Positions 43,654 to 52,193 of a DNA stretch of 64,000 bases are shown here, one piece after another. Source of the DNA: Clostridia bacterium (lineage in GTDB: Bacteria; Bacillota; Clostridia; Lachnospirales; Cellulosilyticaceae); contig JARBUI010000004.1 in the NCBI GenBank assembly GCA_029239755.1, forward strand, positions 124,001 to 188,000, written 5' to 3'. Position numbers and translations under genes: made by a program. The notes below the pieces were generated by a model, which was not told where the DNA came from, ran no database searches, and worked only from the letters and a program-made list of their open reading frames with translations. Position 1 is the first letter of the stretch. Each line of letters begins with the position of its first letter.

Positions 43654-44604
43654 ATGGCCAAAGTTATTTTAATAGGGGAGCCTATGGCGTTATTTATTGC
43701 AGAAGAAGAAGGAAGCTTAGATAAAGTGACAAGTTTCAAAAAGTCAGCAGCTGGAGCTGAAATGAATGTTGCCATTGGACTTAAGAGACTCGAACACGAA
43801 GTATGTTATATTACGAAGTTAGGAAGAGATCCTTTTGGAAAATATCTTATAGATTTTCTAGAAAAAGAACAAATAGATACAAGCTTAATTTGCTATGATG
43901 ATCATTATCCAACAGCCTTTCAGCTCAAAGGTAAAACGTCTGTTGGAGATCCAGATGTAGCTTATTACCGCAATGGTTCTGCGGCATCTAATTTACAGGT
44001 TGATGATGTGGATGGTATAGATATGAAAGGGTTTGACCATTTCCATTTAACAGGCATTTTCCCAGCATTATCTGATAGATCGAGAGCTACTATGCTTTAT
44101 CTTATTCAAAAAGCAAAAAATAATGGGCTTACGACCTCTTTTGATCCGAATCTTAGGCTTTCTCTATGGCAGAACTCAGAAAAAATGATAGCCACTATTA
44201 ATAAGATCGCATTTCAGTGTGATACTGTACTTCCAGGACTATCTGAGGGAACGCTGCTGACAGGGTACAAACATGAAAGAGATGTTGCGAATTTTTATTT
44301 AGATAAAGGGGTAAAAACAGTAGTAATTAAGCTTGGACCAAAAGGAGCTTATGTAAAAACAGCCTCTGAAGAGAATTATTTTGAAGGCTATAAAGTAGAA
44401 AAGGTAGTAGATACAGTAGGAGCAGGAGATGGGTTTGCAGTAGGCTATATTAGTGGTGTATTAGAGAAACTTAAAGTAGAGGAATGTGCTAGAAGAGCTA
44501 ATGCGATAGGAGCCCTTCAGGTGATGCATCAGGGCGATAATGAAGGCTTGCCTACTAGAAAAAAACTTGAAGATTTTATTTATGAAAGAACAACAAAAAA
44601 CTAA
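43654..44604 (+). CDS. Second PfkB-family sugar kinase (KDG kinase-like)
   Basis: A 316-residue PfkB kinase, separate from and quite unlike the first. The N-terminal signature is AAGAEMNVAIGLKRLEHEV, the C-terminal catalytic motif DTVGAGDGFAVGYISGVL (near 255-272). It may be a 2-dehydro-3-deoxygluconokinase or a related ketose kinase. The ATG 43654 start follows AGGAGG; the upstream ATG 43618 is before that site. It has its own terminator-bounded unit. Confidence 0.88.
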   Translation: MAKVILIGEPMALFIAEEEGSLDKVTSFKKSAAGAEMNVAIGLKRLEHEVCYITKLGRDPFGKYLIDFLEKEQIDTSLICYDDHYPTAFQLKGKTSVGDPDVAYYRNGSAASNLQVDDVDGIDMKGFDHFHLTGIFPALSDRSRATMLYLIQKAKNNGLTTSFDPNLRLSLWQNSEKMIATINKIAFQCDTVLPGLSEGTLLTGYKHERDVANFYLDKGVKTVVIKLGPKGAYVKTASEENYFEGYKVEKVVDTVGAGDGFAVGYISGVLEKLKVEECARRANAIGALQVMHQGDNEGLPTRKKLEDFIYERTTKN

Positions 44605-44647
44605 GAAGATATAATATATGAAAATAGATTAATAGGTTACATCTTTT

Positions 44648-44677
44648 GTAGTGGCAAGCCTCCGTGCTTGCCTTTTT
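44648..44677 (+). terminator. Terminator after the second PfkB kinase, GTAGTGGCAAGCC family
   Basis: GGCAAGC pairs with GCTTGCC around CTCCGT, followed by TTTTT. The flank GTAGTGGCAAGCC recurs at 53381-53393 (minus strand) and in part at 35284. Confidence 0.85.
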
Positions 44678-44758
44678 AAATAAACCATGTTTACGTACAA
44701 TTTCTCGTGTGATAATATAAGCATATTCAAGTCTAAAGGAAAGCTGAGGGGTTGTTAT

Positions 44759-45028
44759 TTGCAGACATATTTAGTAAGCTATATCATTCTAATAAGTATA
44801 ATGGGATTTTGGAGTATGGGAGAAGATAAAAAAAGAGCTGTTAAAAGACAATACAGGTTATCAGAAAAAACCCTCTTTCTCATTGCTCTTTTGGGAGGCG
44901 GCTTAGGAAGTATACTAGGAATGTATGTTTTTAGACATAAAACAAAACACTGGTATTTTAAAATAGGCATGCCTCTTATTGTACTTTTGCAAGCAGTTAT
45001 TATTTATAATATAGGGACGCTTCTTTAA
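44759..45028 (+). CDS. DUF1294 membrane protein
   Basis: An 89-residue protein with three hydrophobic helices (about 3-20, 42-60 and 66-85) and the DUF1294 core MGEDKKRAVKRQYRLSEK followed by LLGGGLGSILGMYVFRHKT and HWYFKIGMPL. Function is unknown. I start it at TTG 44759, 8 nt after GAGGGG; the ATG at 44687 precedes the likely promoter (TAATAT near 44714) and gives an unlikely N-terminus. Confidence 0.8.
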   Translation: MQTYLVSYIILISIMGFWSMGEDKKRAVKRQYRLSEKTLFLIALLGGGLGSILGMYVFRHKTKHWYFKIGMPLIVLLQAVIIYNIGTLL

Positions 45029-45104
45029 AATTTCGGTTCAAATAAAAAATCATGCATACAAAAGTCAAACAGGTAAATACTAATCTCAAAAAGAGGTGAT
45101 TGTA

Positions 45105-45371
45105 ATGGATGATAAAAATAACATGATGGAAAAATATCAAAACAAGATGGAAGGTTTTGCACATAAAGTAAAAGATGATGCAGAGACTCTAGGAGCAAAA
45201 GCGTTAAATCAAATGGAAGACCTAGGACATAAAGCCATCGCGGGGACTGAATTTGTTAGCAATAAAGCAGTTCAAGGAATGCATAATATTAAGCACGGTA
45301 CTCAAAAAATGGTTGATAAAACCTTACAGGGAGTAGAACACTTAGAAGAAAGAATGAAAAATAAGCAATAG
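45105..45371 (+). CDS. Small amphipathic helical protein, LEA/YtxH-like
   Basis: An 88-residue hydrophilic protein with Lys, Glu, Met and Ala-rich helical repeats (MEKYQNKMEGFAHKVKDDAE, LGAKALNQMEDLGHKAIAG, TLQGVEHLEERMKNKQ). It has no Cys, Trp or membrane segment. This composition recalls LEA-like or stress proteins, but I do not recognise a family. GAGGTGATTGTA precedes ATG 45105. A hairpin with T-run at 45414-45450 follows. Confidence 0.75.
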   Translation: MDDKNNMMEKYQNKMEGFAHKVKDDAETLGAKALNQMEDLGHKAIAGTEFVSNKAVQGMHNIKHGTQKMVDKTLQGVEHLEERMKNKQ

Positions 45372-45413
45372 GCATATTGTGTAGTATTAGTGTGGACAGT
45401 CTAAATTACAAGT

Positions 45414-45450
45414 AAAGGTGAGTATATCAAATTGATATGCTCCTTTTTAT
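45414..45450 (+). terminator. Terminator after the small helical protein
   Basis: AGGTGAGTATATCAA pairs with TTGATATGCTCCT with small mismatches, followed by TTTTTAT. The rest of the gap to 45626 is AT-rich and shows no clear operator. Confidence 0.65.
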
Positions 45451-45626
45451 TTGCTGACACCTTATAATAAGTAATGGTTACATATGTACAAATAATTGAT
45501 TTGAAATCATACAATATAGATAAAGTGTAATATAAATGAATAGAGGTATTGATAAAATTTATAATGTGTAGTAATATTTAGAATATGAATGTACTGAATA
45601 CTGTAAATTGAGAGGCGGGGAACATT

Positions 45627-46550
45627 TTGGATACAAAAGCACTACTCATGCAAAAGAATGGGATTGTACTTATGCACCTCGCTGAGGAGCTATTAGGCAA
45701 ACAAGTGGGAGATCGTATAGAAACTATTGTTAATCTAGCAGAAAAGTTCCAAGTTGGAAGAGGGACTGTACAAACGGCTATGAAAACCTTAAAAGAGCTG
45801 AATGCCATAGATATGGAGGCCAGAGGACATATGGGTACAATTATTACTAAAATGGATTACAGTGTGCTGTTAAATGTAAGCGGACTAAGCAGCATTGTAG
45901 GTGTTATGCCCCTGCCTTATTCAAAACGTTATGAAGGGTTAGCGACAGGTATTTATAATGTGCTTAATCAAACAAATGTATCTGTCCATTTAGCATTTAT
46001 GGGAGGTGCAGACAGGCGTTTAGGAGCGCTTTTAGATAAGCGATATGATTTTGTAGTAGCTTCTAAATTGACGGCTTTGCATTATTTAAAAGAGAAGCAG
46101 CCTGTAGATATATTAGTTGCATTAAGTCCTAAGACATATGTTAATGATCATAGTCTTATTGTCAGAAAAGATTTTAAGGGATATTTTAACGGCATGAAGA
46201 TAGGGGTAGATTATTCCTCCTTTGACCAGTTAAGTATGACCAGCAGATATTTTCAAAATAAATCGATAGAACTTATTCCTCTTAAATATGGGCATATTAT
46301 AGCTAATCTAAAAAACAAAAAGATAGATGGTGCTATCTGGAGTATTGAGGAAAGGCTGCTTGCGGATGAAGACTTAAAGTTTGAAAATATTCATGCTGCA
46401 AGTGAAGATATAGAAAACACACAGGCAGTTATTATTGTAAGAAAAAACGATACAAGTATCATCAACTTTTTAAGTCGGTTTTTTGATAAAGAGAAGGTAG
46501 AAAAATATCAGCAAGATGTATTAGACAACAAAATTTTACCTAATTATTAG
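45627..46550 (+). CDS. yhfZ: YhfZ-family transcriptional regulator
   Basis: A 307-residue protein starting at TTG 45627 after GAGGCGGGG. An N-terminal winged helix (residues 25-75; KFQVGRGTVQTAMKTLKEL) is followed by a type-2 periplasmic-binding-like effector domain (about 85-300; VGVMPLPYSKRYEGLATGIY, DFVVASKLTALHYL, GAIWSIEE). This is the E. coli YhfZ layout. As the first gene of the cluster it is the likely regulator of the operon; the effector is unknown. Confidence 0.85.
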   Translation: MDTKALLMQKNGIVLMHLAEELLGKQVGDRIETIVNLAEKFQVGRGTVQTAMKTLKELNAIDMEARGHMGTIITKMDYSVLLNVSGLSSIVGVMPLPYSKRYEGLATGIYNVLNQTNVSVHLAFMGGADRRLGALLDKRYDFVVASKLTALHYLKEKQPVDILVALSPKTYVNDHSLIVRKDFKGYFNGMKIGVDYSSFDQLSMTSRYFQNKSIELIPLKYGHIIANLKNKKIDGAIWSIEERLLADEDLKFENIHAASEDIENTQAVIIVRKNDTSIINFLSRFFDKEKVEKYQQDVLDNKILPNY

Positions 46551-46610
46551 GGATAAATTTTTTTGCACAATGAAAGTACAGTTTTTTGTAAATTGAAAAG
46601 GAGGCAGAGG

Positions 46611-46958
46611 ATGGAACGAATTAATCTTTTGAAAGAGTATGGCATTGTAAATGAATCAGGCTATGAAGACTTGCTTACTATTAAGCGGGTTTTTGCTGAA
46701 AAATTTAATATTATTCTAACTGAAGAAAATGCAGGGGTAATGATTACTCATATAGCAACAGCCTTCAAAAGGTTAGAAACAAAAGAGAAAGTTAATCCAA
46801 TAGATGAGAATGTTTTAGAAGAACTTAAAAAGGAGGAGGTATATATAAAGGCAGCAGAAATTTTAAAGTGCCTGAAGGAGGCGGTAAGAAACCAATTGTC
46901 TAAGGAAGAAGATACGTTTATTTTAGTCCATATTTGTACATTACTAAGTCAATTATAA
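46611..46958 (+). CDS. yhfY: YhfY-like PRD-domain protein
   Basis: A 115-residue protein formed by one PTS-regulation-like domain: MITHIATAFKRLE (near residues 44-56) carries the conserved PRD His, and ILVHICTLL lies at the end. There is no DNA-binding domain. In E. coli the yhfY gene follows yhfZ in the same way. It may modulate YhfZ through phosphorylation or an interaction; this is inference. The start ATG 46611 follows AAAAGGAGG; the longer ORF from 46563 lacks a site. Confidence 0.8.
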   Translation: MERINLLKEYGIVNESGYEDLLTIKRVFAEKFNIILTEENAGVMITHIATAFKRLETKEKVNPIDENVLEELKKEEVYIKAAEILKCLKEAVRNQLSKEEDTFILVHICTLLSQL

Positions 46959-46980
46959 TTAAAAGACAGGAGTGAAGGAT

Positions 46981-47352
46981 ATGAAAATTGCTATTGGTGG
47001 ATTAAAGAAGAATGAAATGGATAAAGCCATTAAAGAGGCATCTAAGGGAGCTATAGAAACAATTATTACTACAGATATTGCTGCAGCTTCTATGTTAAAA
47101 AAAGGAGAAGTGGATTACTATTTTGGAGCCTGCGAAAGTGGCGGGGGAGCAGCTATCTCCATACTGATTGGAATGATTGGTTATTCAAAGTGCTGTACAG
47201 TTGCAAGAAACGGACAGGTTGCTAAAAAAGCGGACGTAGAAAAGCTTGTAGCAGATGGCAAAATTATTTTTGGTATGGCACATGATGGCATAGAGAAGAC
47301 TGTGCCGCTTTTAGTTGAAGCTTTGTTAGAAAATTTAAAAAATAATGACTAG
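46981..47352 (+). CDS. yhfU: DUF2620 (YhfU-like) protein
   Basis: A 123-residue soluble protein of the DUF2620 family. Family features are IAIGGLKKNEMDKAIKEAS at the N-terminus, a glycine-rich GACESGGGAAISILIGMIGY block (near residues 48-67) and FGMAHDGIEKTVPLLVEALL at the C-terminus. Function is unknown. It always appears beside YhfT, which suggests a small partner of that transporter. The start at 46981 follows AGGAG. Confidence 0.85.
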   Translation: MKIAIGGLKKNEMDKAIKEASKGAIETIITTDIAAASMLKKGEVDYYFGACESGGGAAISILIGMIGYSKCCTVARNGQVAKKADVEKLVADGKIIFGMAHDGIEKTVPLLVEALLENLKNND

Positions 47353-47363
47353 GGGGAATTTTT

Positions 47364-48665
47364 ATGATGGGAAGTTTTTCAGTAGTGAACTTTAGTGTAG
47401 TAGTTGCTTTGTGTGCATTTACAGCTTACTTATCACATATTGGAGCAGCTGTTTTTCATGATGGCATCAGACCGGTTTTACCAGAATTCTTAGAAGGAAG
47501 AATGAAAAGAACAGAACTTGCAAGTATTGCATTTGGTGTAAGCGTTGGTTTTATTGCTTCTGTGGGGATAGCTCATACTTTATCAACCAATATACTCAAT
47601 CCATGGTTGTTATTTTTAACAACAGATATCCTTGGAATCTTAGCAACTAAAAAATGGCTTGCACCTTTACTTGGAGGGGTGTGGGGGGCCTTAACACTAA
47701 CAGCCTTAACTGCAGTTAATACAGTAATGACGGGGCTGCCTGTAGACTTTATCAGTGCACTTGGTGAGCTTAGTTCACCAGTAGTATCAGGATTTGCACT
47801 TTTTCCTTTATTAGCTATATTTATTCAGTTTGGTGTAAAAAAAGGCTTTGTCGCAACAGCGATTACACTTGCGGTAAGACAATTAGTTGTTACATACACA
47901 AGTATTTATCCAGAATCTATACAAATTTGTATAGGTGTAGTCTTACTTATTCTATTTGCTATTATAAATGACAGTAAGAATAAAGTGGAAGAAGCTGATC
48001 AGGAATCTGTATTTACTGAAAGAATTGCACGTATTAGAAAAAATGGCATCTTCCTCATTATTGGGGGAGCACTCATTGCAGTAGCATGTAATATCGGTAT
48101 ATTTGCCGGTTCAGAAGTTTCTATTTATACATTAGCAGAAGCCCATAAGGCAACGGATCCAGTTGTTGTAAGAGGATTAGTAAATCAGGCAGCTCTTGCA
48201 GAATTTATGCGAGGCTTAGGCTTCATACCACTTATTGCAACAACAGCGCTTGCAACAGGGGTATATGGTGTTGCGGGATTGACTTTTGTTTACCCAATAG
48301 GCTATCTCATGCCAAATCCTTTTATGGCAGCTATAGGCGGTGCAGTGGTTGTTTTAATCGAAATATCTTTATTAGGTATTATTGGTAAGTTTTTAGGGAA
48401 ATTCCCTTCTATCAGGGCATCTTCAGACAGTATACGTTCTGCTATGGGAACTGTTATGGAATTTGCACTGCTAATTGGAATGGTTTTATCAGTACTTAAA
48501 ATGGGAGGATATACAGGCTTTTTTATTGCAGTCATGATCTACTTTATTAATGATATAACGGGTAAGCGTATTATGAAGATGGCGATAGGACCAGTTGCAG
48601 CTATATTAACGGGTATTATATTAAATATTCTTTGCCTTTTAGGGTTATTTACACCAATAGTATAA
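47364..48665 (+). CDS. yhfT: YhfT-like transporter
   Basis: A 433-residue membrane protein with about 11-12 hydrophobic helices. AFTAYLSHIGAAVFHDGIRPVLPEFLEGRM (starting near residue 18) and the GLGFIPLIATTALATGVYG block are typical of YhfT. No known substrate. The start may be ATG 47364 or ATG 47367 after GGGGGAA. Its place between DUF2620 and the phosphotriesterase-like enzyme suggests it imports the compound processed by the operon. Confidence 0.85.
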   Translation: MMGSFSVVNFSVVVALCAFTAYLSHIGAAVFHDGIRPVLPEFLEGRMKRTELASIAFGVSVGFIASVGIAHTLSTNILNPWLLFLTTDILGILATKKWLAPLLGGVWGALTLTALTAVNTVMTGLPVDFISALGELSSPVVSGFALFPLLAIFIQFGVKKGFVATAITLAVRQLVVTYTSIYPESIQICIGVVLLILFAIINDSKNKVEEADQESVFTERIARIRKNGIFLIIGGALIAVACNIGIFAGSEVSIYTLAEAHKATDPVVVRGLVNQAALAEFMRGLGFIPLIATTALATGVYGVAGLTFVYPIGYLMPNPFMAAIGGAVVVLIEISLLGIIGKFLGKFPSIRASSDSIRSAMGTVMEFALLIGMVLSVLKMGGYTGFFIAVMIYFINDITGKRIMKMAIGPVAAILTGIILNILCLLGLFTPIV

Positions 48666-48689
48666 CTAGAATACAGAATTTTAAATATA

Positions 48690-48725
48690 AAGAAGCCCCT
48701 TAGGTCACTATCTAGGGAGCTTCTG
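48690..48725 (+). promoter_or_regulatory. Hairpin inside the yhf operon between yhfT and php
   Basis: AGAAGCCCCTTAG pairs with CTAGGGAGCTTCT (small mismatch) around GTCACTAT. There is no T run after it, so it is more likely a processing or stability element than a full terminator. Confidence 0.6.
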
Positions 48726-48742
48726 TCTAAAGAGGCGATGAG

Positions 48743-49654
48743 ATGATTCAAACAGTAAATGGCAAAATAGATGCAAAAGATTTAGGCATAACGATGTGTC
48801 ATGAGCACTTCATTATTGATTTGAGTAAGGTAAGAGGAGAAGATGATTCAACTTTGCAAGATACAAAGTTGATGCTAAAAGAAGTAGAAAAGTTAAAAGC
48901 TCTGGGCTGCCAAGCTGTTGTGGAAGTAACGGCTAATGATATGGGACGCGATGTTATTAAGTTAAGAGAGATCTCTAAAGCTGCAGGACTACATATTATA
49001 GCTTCTACAGGGTTTTATCTAGCACCCTATCATCCTAAATGGCTTCAAGAGAGTACTATAGAGGATTTAAAAGCATTGTTTAAAAAAGAGATTACAGAAG
49101 GCATTGAAGGTACGGGCATTAAAGCGGGTATTATTGGAGAAGTTGCAACAAGTAAAAACAAGATATTACAAACAGAAGAGAAAGTATTAAGAGCAGCAGC
49201 AAGAGCTTCTAAAGAACTGGATTGTGCAGTAAGTACCCATTGTGACATGGGAACTATGGGAAATGAACAGGTTGAATTGATGCTAAGTGAAGGAGCACAT
49301 CCAGATAAACTTATTTTAGGGCATATAGATTTGGTGTCTGATATCTTGTATCACAAAGGAATACTTGAAAAAGGAGTTAATCTCGCCTTTGACACAATCG
49401 GAAAAACGAAATATTTAACAGATGAAAAAAGAGCAGATCATTTATTTGCTTTGCTGGACGCAGGATATGAAGATCACTTATTGTTATCGCAAGATGTTTC
49501 AAGGAAATCTTACTTATGTAGTTATGGTGGTAAAGGCTATACAGCTGTACTGGGATATTTTATAGATTTATTGAAAGAAAGAGGGATAAGTAAGCCGCAG
49601 TTAGATAAGATGCTTATTCACAATCCAGCAAGAATATTAGATAGAGCCTGCTAG
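48743..49654 (+). CDS. php: Phosphotriesterase-homology protein (YhfV)
   Basis: A 303-residue metal-dependent hydrolase of the PTE/PHP family (amidohydrolase fold). Metal ligands are visible as MCHEHF (HxH, near 18-23), Glu in IIGEVATSK (near 133), STHCDMG, LGHIDL and the final LSQDVSR. The bridging ligand is Glu, as in E. coli PHP, in place of the carbamylated Lys of true phosphotriesterase. Natural substrates of PHP are unknown; lactone or ester hydrolysis is plausible. It is the fifth gene of the yhf operon. Confidence 0.9.
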   Translation: MIQTVNGKIDAKDLGITMCHEHFIIDLSKVRGEDDSTLQDTKLMLKEVEKLKALGCQAVVEVTANDMGRDVIKLREISKAAGLHIIASTGFYLAPYHPKWLQESTIEDLKALFKKEITEGIEGTGIKAGIIGEVATSKNKILQTEEKVLRAAARASKELDCAVSTHCDMGTMGNEQVELMLSEGAHPDKLILGHIDLVSDILYHKGILEKGVNLAFDTIGKTKYLTDEKRADHLFALLDAGYEDHLLLSQDVSRKSYLCSYGGKGYTAVLGYFIDLLKERGISKPQLDKMLIHNPARILDRAC

Positions 49655-49668
49655 AGAGGAGGCGGAGA

Positions 49669-50838
49669 ATGTTTTTAGAAACACTTATGTCAAGAAATCA
49701 AGAACTTATAGAGTGTGCCTTTAAGTTACAGCAACAACAAAAAATAGAGCCAGACACTTACGTACTTGATCTGGATGCAATTATAGAAAATGCAAAACAG
49801 CTAAAGCAAGAGGCAGATAAATATCATATTGATTTATTTTTTATGACAAAACAAATTGGCAGGAATCCTTACGTATGTAAAAGGTTGGTGGAGTTAGGGT
49901 ATAGCGGCGCAGTCGTTGTAGATTTTAGAGAAGCGCGGGTAATGATGAAAAATAATATACCTATAGCTCATGCAGGGCATTTGGTTCAAATACCAGACGG
50001 GATGATTCAAGGATTAATTGAATACGGGGTAGAGTATTTGACGATTTATTCCATAGAAAAGGCTAATCAGGTTAATGATGTGTGCCGTAAACTAGGAAAG
50101 CAGCAAAAGATTTATTTAAAGGTAGTTTCAAAAGAAGATTATGTCTATCCAGGGCAAGAAAGTGGTGTAGAAATAGACCAATTAGAAAAGGTCATAAGTG
50201 AATTAAAAACATTAAAATATTTGGAGATAGCAGGTATTACAGCCTTTCCATGTTTTTTATATGATGAAAGTGAGGAAGAAGTACTTCCTGTATCTAATAT
50301 GTATACACTTATAGATGCAAAAAAAAGAATAGAAAGTTTGTTAGGGAAAAAAATTCAAGTTAATATGCCTTCCTGTACACAAAAACAACTTATACAAAAA
50401 ATAAGTGAGCATGGGGGTACTCAAGGCGAACCAGGAAATAGTTTAACAGGTACTATCCCTAATAATAGATTGGGAAAAGCTAGTGAAATGCCAGCTATTG
50501 CATATGTAACAGAAGTTTCTCATCAGTTTAGAGGCAAAACTTATTGCTATGGGGGTGGGGTATATACAAGAGGTAAGATGGATAATGCACTGGTAGGAAC
50601 GTGCAGAGCTGATGCAAAGCTTGTTAAAGTAGAACAGCCTAACTGTGAAAATATTGATTATTATATTCCATTACTAAACGATGCTCAAGTAGGAAGCGGT
50701 GTGGTAATGAGTTTTAGAACACAGATTTTTGTTACAAGAAGTCATGTCGCTTTAGTAGAAGGAATCAGTAAGAAATCCCCAAGATTAATAGGCATTTATG
50801 ATGCACAAGGACAGCTTATAAGTGAATTAAAGGGGTGA
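49669..50838 (+). CDS. yhfX: YhfX-like fold-type III PLP protein (alanine racemase-like)
   Basis: A 389-residue protein with an alanine-racemase-like PLP barrel. The likely PLP Lys is in DLFFMTKQIGRNPYV (near residue 63). The GGTQGEPGNSLTGTIPNN block and the C-terminal beta domain (from about 270) match YhfX. No substrate is known; amino acid racemisation is the class activity. It lies 14 bp after php and 5 bp before yhfW, with AGGAGGCGG before the start. Confidence 0.85.
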   Translation: MFLETLMSRNQELIECAFKLQQQQKIEPDTYVLDLDAIIENAKQLKQEADKYHIDLFFMTKQIGRNPYVCKRLVELGYSGAVVVDFREARVMMKNNIPIAHAGHLVQIPDGMIQGLIEYGVEYLTIYSIEKANQVNDVCRKLGKQQKIYLKVVSKEDYVYPGQESGVEIDQLEKVISELKTLKYLEIAGITAFPCFLYDESEEEVLPVSNMYTLIDAKKRIESLLGKKIQVNMPSCTQKQLIQKISEHGGTQGEPGNSLTGTIPNNRLGKASEMPAIAYVTEVSHQFRGKTYCYGGGVYTRGKMDNALVGTCRADAKLVKVEQPNCENIDYYIPLLNDAQVGSGVVMSFRTQIFVTRSHVALVEGISKKSPRLIGIYDAQGQLISELKG

Positions 50839-50843
50839 GATAA

Positions 50844-52061
50844 ATGAAGCGATTTGTTGTAATTGTTTTAGATGGATTAGGGATAAGAGAACTGCCGGAT
50901 GTAGCTGAAGAAAGAAGTCAAGATAGAGGTGCAAATACTTTAGGACACATTTTAGAAGGCTATCCTGATATGAAGATACCACACATGACTCAGCTGGGTA
51001 TCAAAAAAGCGTTAGTATACCCAGAGCAAATAAAAGAGGATGAGGCTAAGGAAGCTTACTATTCAAGAATACAATTTGAGCATGATGGGGCAGATACCTT
51101 TTATGGACATCAAGAGATCATGGGAAGCAAACCAACAAAGCCTTATAGGCATACACTCAATGATTACTTAGATGAGATAGTGGGAGCACTAGAAAGCAAT
51201 AATTATAACGTAAGGTTAGCAGGCGACACGCTGAAATTCATAGTAGTCAATGAGGTCATGACGATTGCAGATAATATTGAATGTGATTTAGGGCTAGCAA
51301 TTAATGTGACAGGGGCTTTAGATGCTGTAAGTTTTGAAGAAATTAAACAAGTTGGAGAAGTTGTTAGAAAACAAGTAAAAGTGCCAAGAGTGATAGCTTT
51401 TGGAGGGTCCAAGGTAACTATTACTGATATTTTACAGGCAGCAGAGGTAAAAGATCACTATATTGGCATTAATGCACCTAAATCCGGGGTGTATAATAAC
51501 AATTATCATTGTGTGCATTTGGGATATGGTATTGATTCAAAAAAACAAGCACCCTATGCTTTGGCACAGCATGGCATTAAAACGTATCTCCTAGGAAAAG
51601 TTGCAGATATTGTAGAAAACAATTATGGCGAGAGTTTTTCTATAGTTTCTACCCAAAAGGTATTACAAAAGACAATAAGTTTATTAGAAACAATTGAAGA
51701 GGGGTTTATTTGTACAAACGTACAAGAAACTGATCTAGCAGGACATGCACAAAATACAAAAAGATATAAAGAAGTATTAGAATTAGCAGATGAGTACATA
51801 GGAAAAATCAAAGGAATGCTTACTGATGAAGATATATTAGTGGTGACTGCAGATCATGGAAATGATCCTACAATAGGACATAGCAAACATACAAGAGAAT
51901 ATGTCCCGCTGTTAGTATATTCCCCCAAAAAGATACAGAGAGGCATGCTTGAGGAACAGTTTACACTTGCTAATATTGGTGCTTCAGTATGTGATTATTT
52001 CCATGTTTCTCATTCCCTATATGGGAAATCTTTTTTAAATAGTATCTCCAAACAGGGTTAA
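50844..52061 (+). CDS. yhfW: YhfW-like phosphopentomutase-family metalloenzyme
   Basis: A 405-residue alkaline-phosphatase-superfamily enzyme resembling phosphopentomutase DeoB. Metal and nucleophile motifs are VIVLDGLGIRELPD (residues 5-18), GADTFYGHQEIMG (Thr nucleophile, near 82-94), QETDLAGHAQNTKRY and TADHGNDPTIGHSKHTRE (near 338-355). True DeoB acts on ribose phosphates; YhfW is a separate clade of unknown substrate. It is the last gene of the operon. The E. coli yhfS aminotransferase has no counterpart here. Confidence 0.87.
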   Translation: MKRFVVIVLDGLGIRELPDVAEERSQDRGANTLGHILEGYPDMKIPHMTQLGIKKALVYPEQIKEDEAKEAYYSRIQFEHDGADTFYGHQEIMGSKPTKPYRHTLNDYLDEIVGALESNNYNVRLAGDTLKFIVVNEVMTIADNIECDLGLAINVTGALDAVSFEEIKQVGEVVRKQVKVPRVIAFGGSKVTITDILQAAEVKDHYIGINAPKSGVYNNNYHCVHLGYGIDSKKQAPYALAQHGIKTYLLGKVADIVENNYGESFSIVSTQKVLQKTISLLETIEEGFICTNVQETDLAGHAQNTKRYKEVLELADEYIGKIKGMLTDEDILVVTADHGNDPTIGHSKHTREYVPLLVYSPKKIQRGMLEEQFTLANIGASVCDYFHVSHSLYGKSFLNSISKQG

Positions 52062-52107
52062 AATATAAAATATCATAATCGTTATTTTATCTCTTCATAA
52101 GGACATG

Positions 52108-52160
52108 CTCCCTTCATGGTAAAGTTTATTATTTAAACTGCTTGCCATAAAGGGAGCTTA
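52108..52160. terminator. Hairpin between the yhf operon and argC (convergent genes)
   Basis: GCTCCCTT pairs with AAGGGAGC, with ATGG/CCAT and AGTTT/AAACT pairing inside. It lies between convergent genes and probably ends both. Confidence 0.6.
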
Positions 52161-52193
52161 TTAAATTTAGATTTCAGTATTTTTATTTATTTC

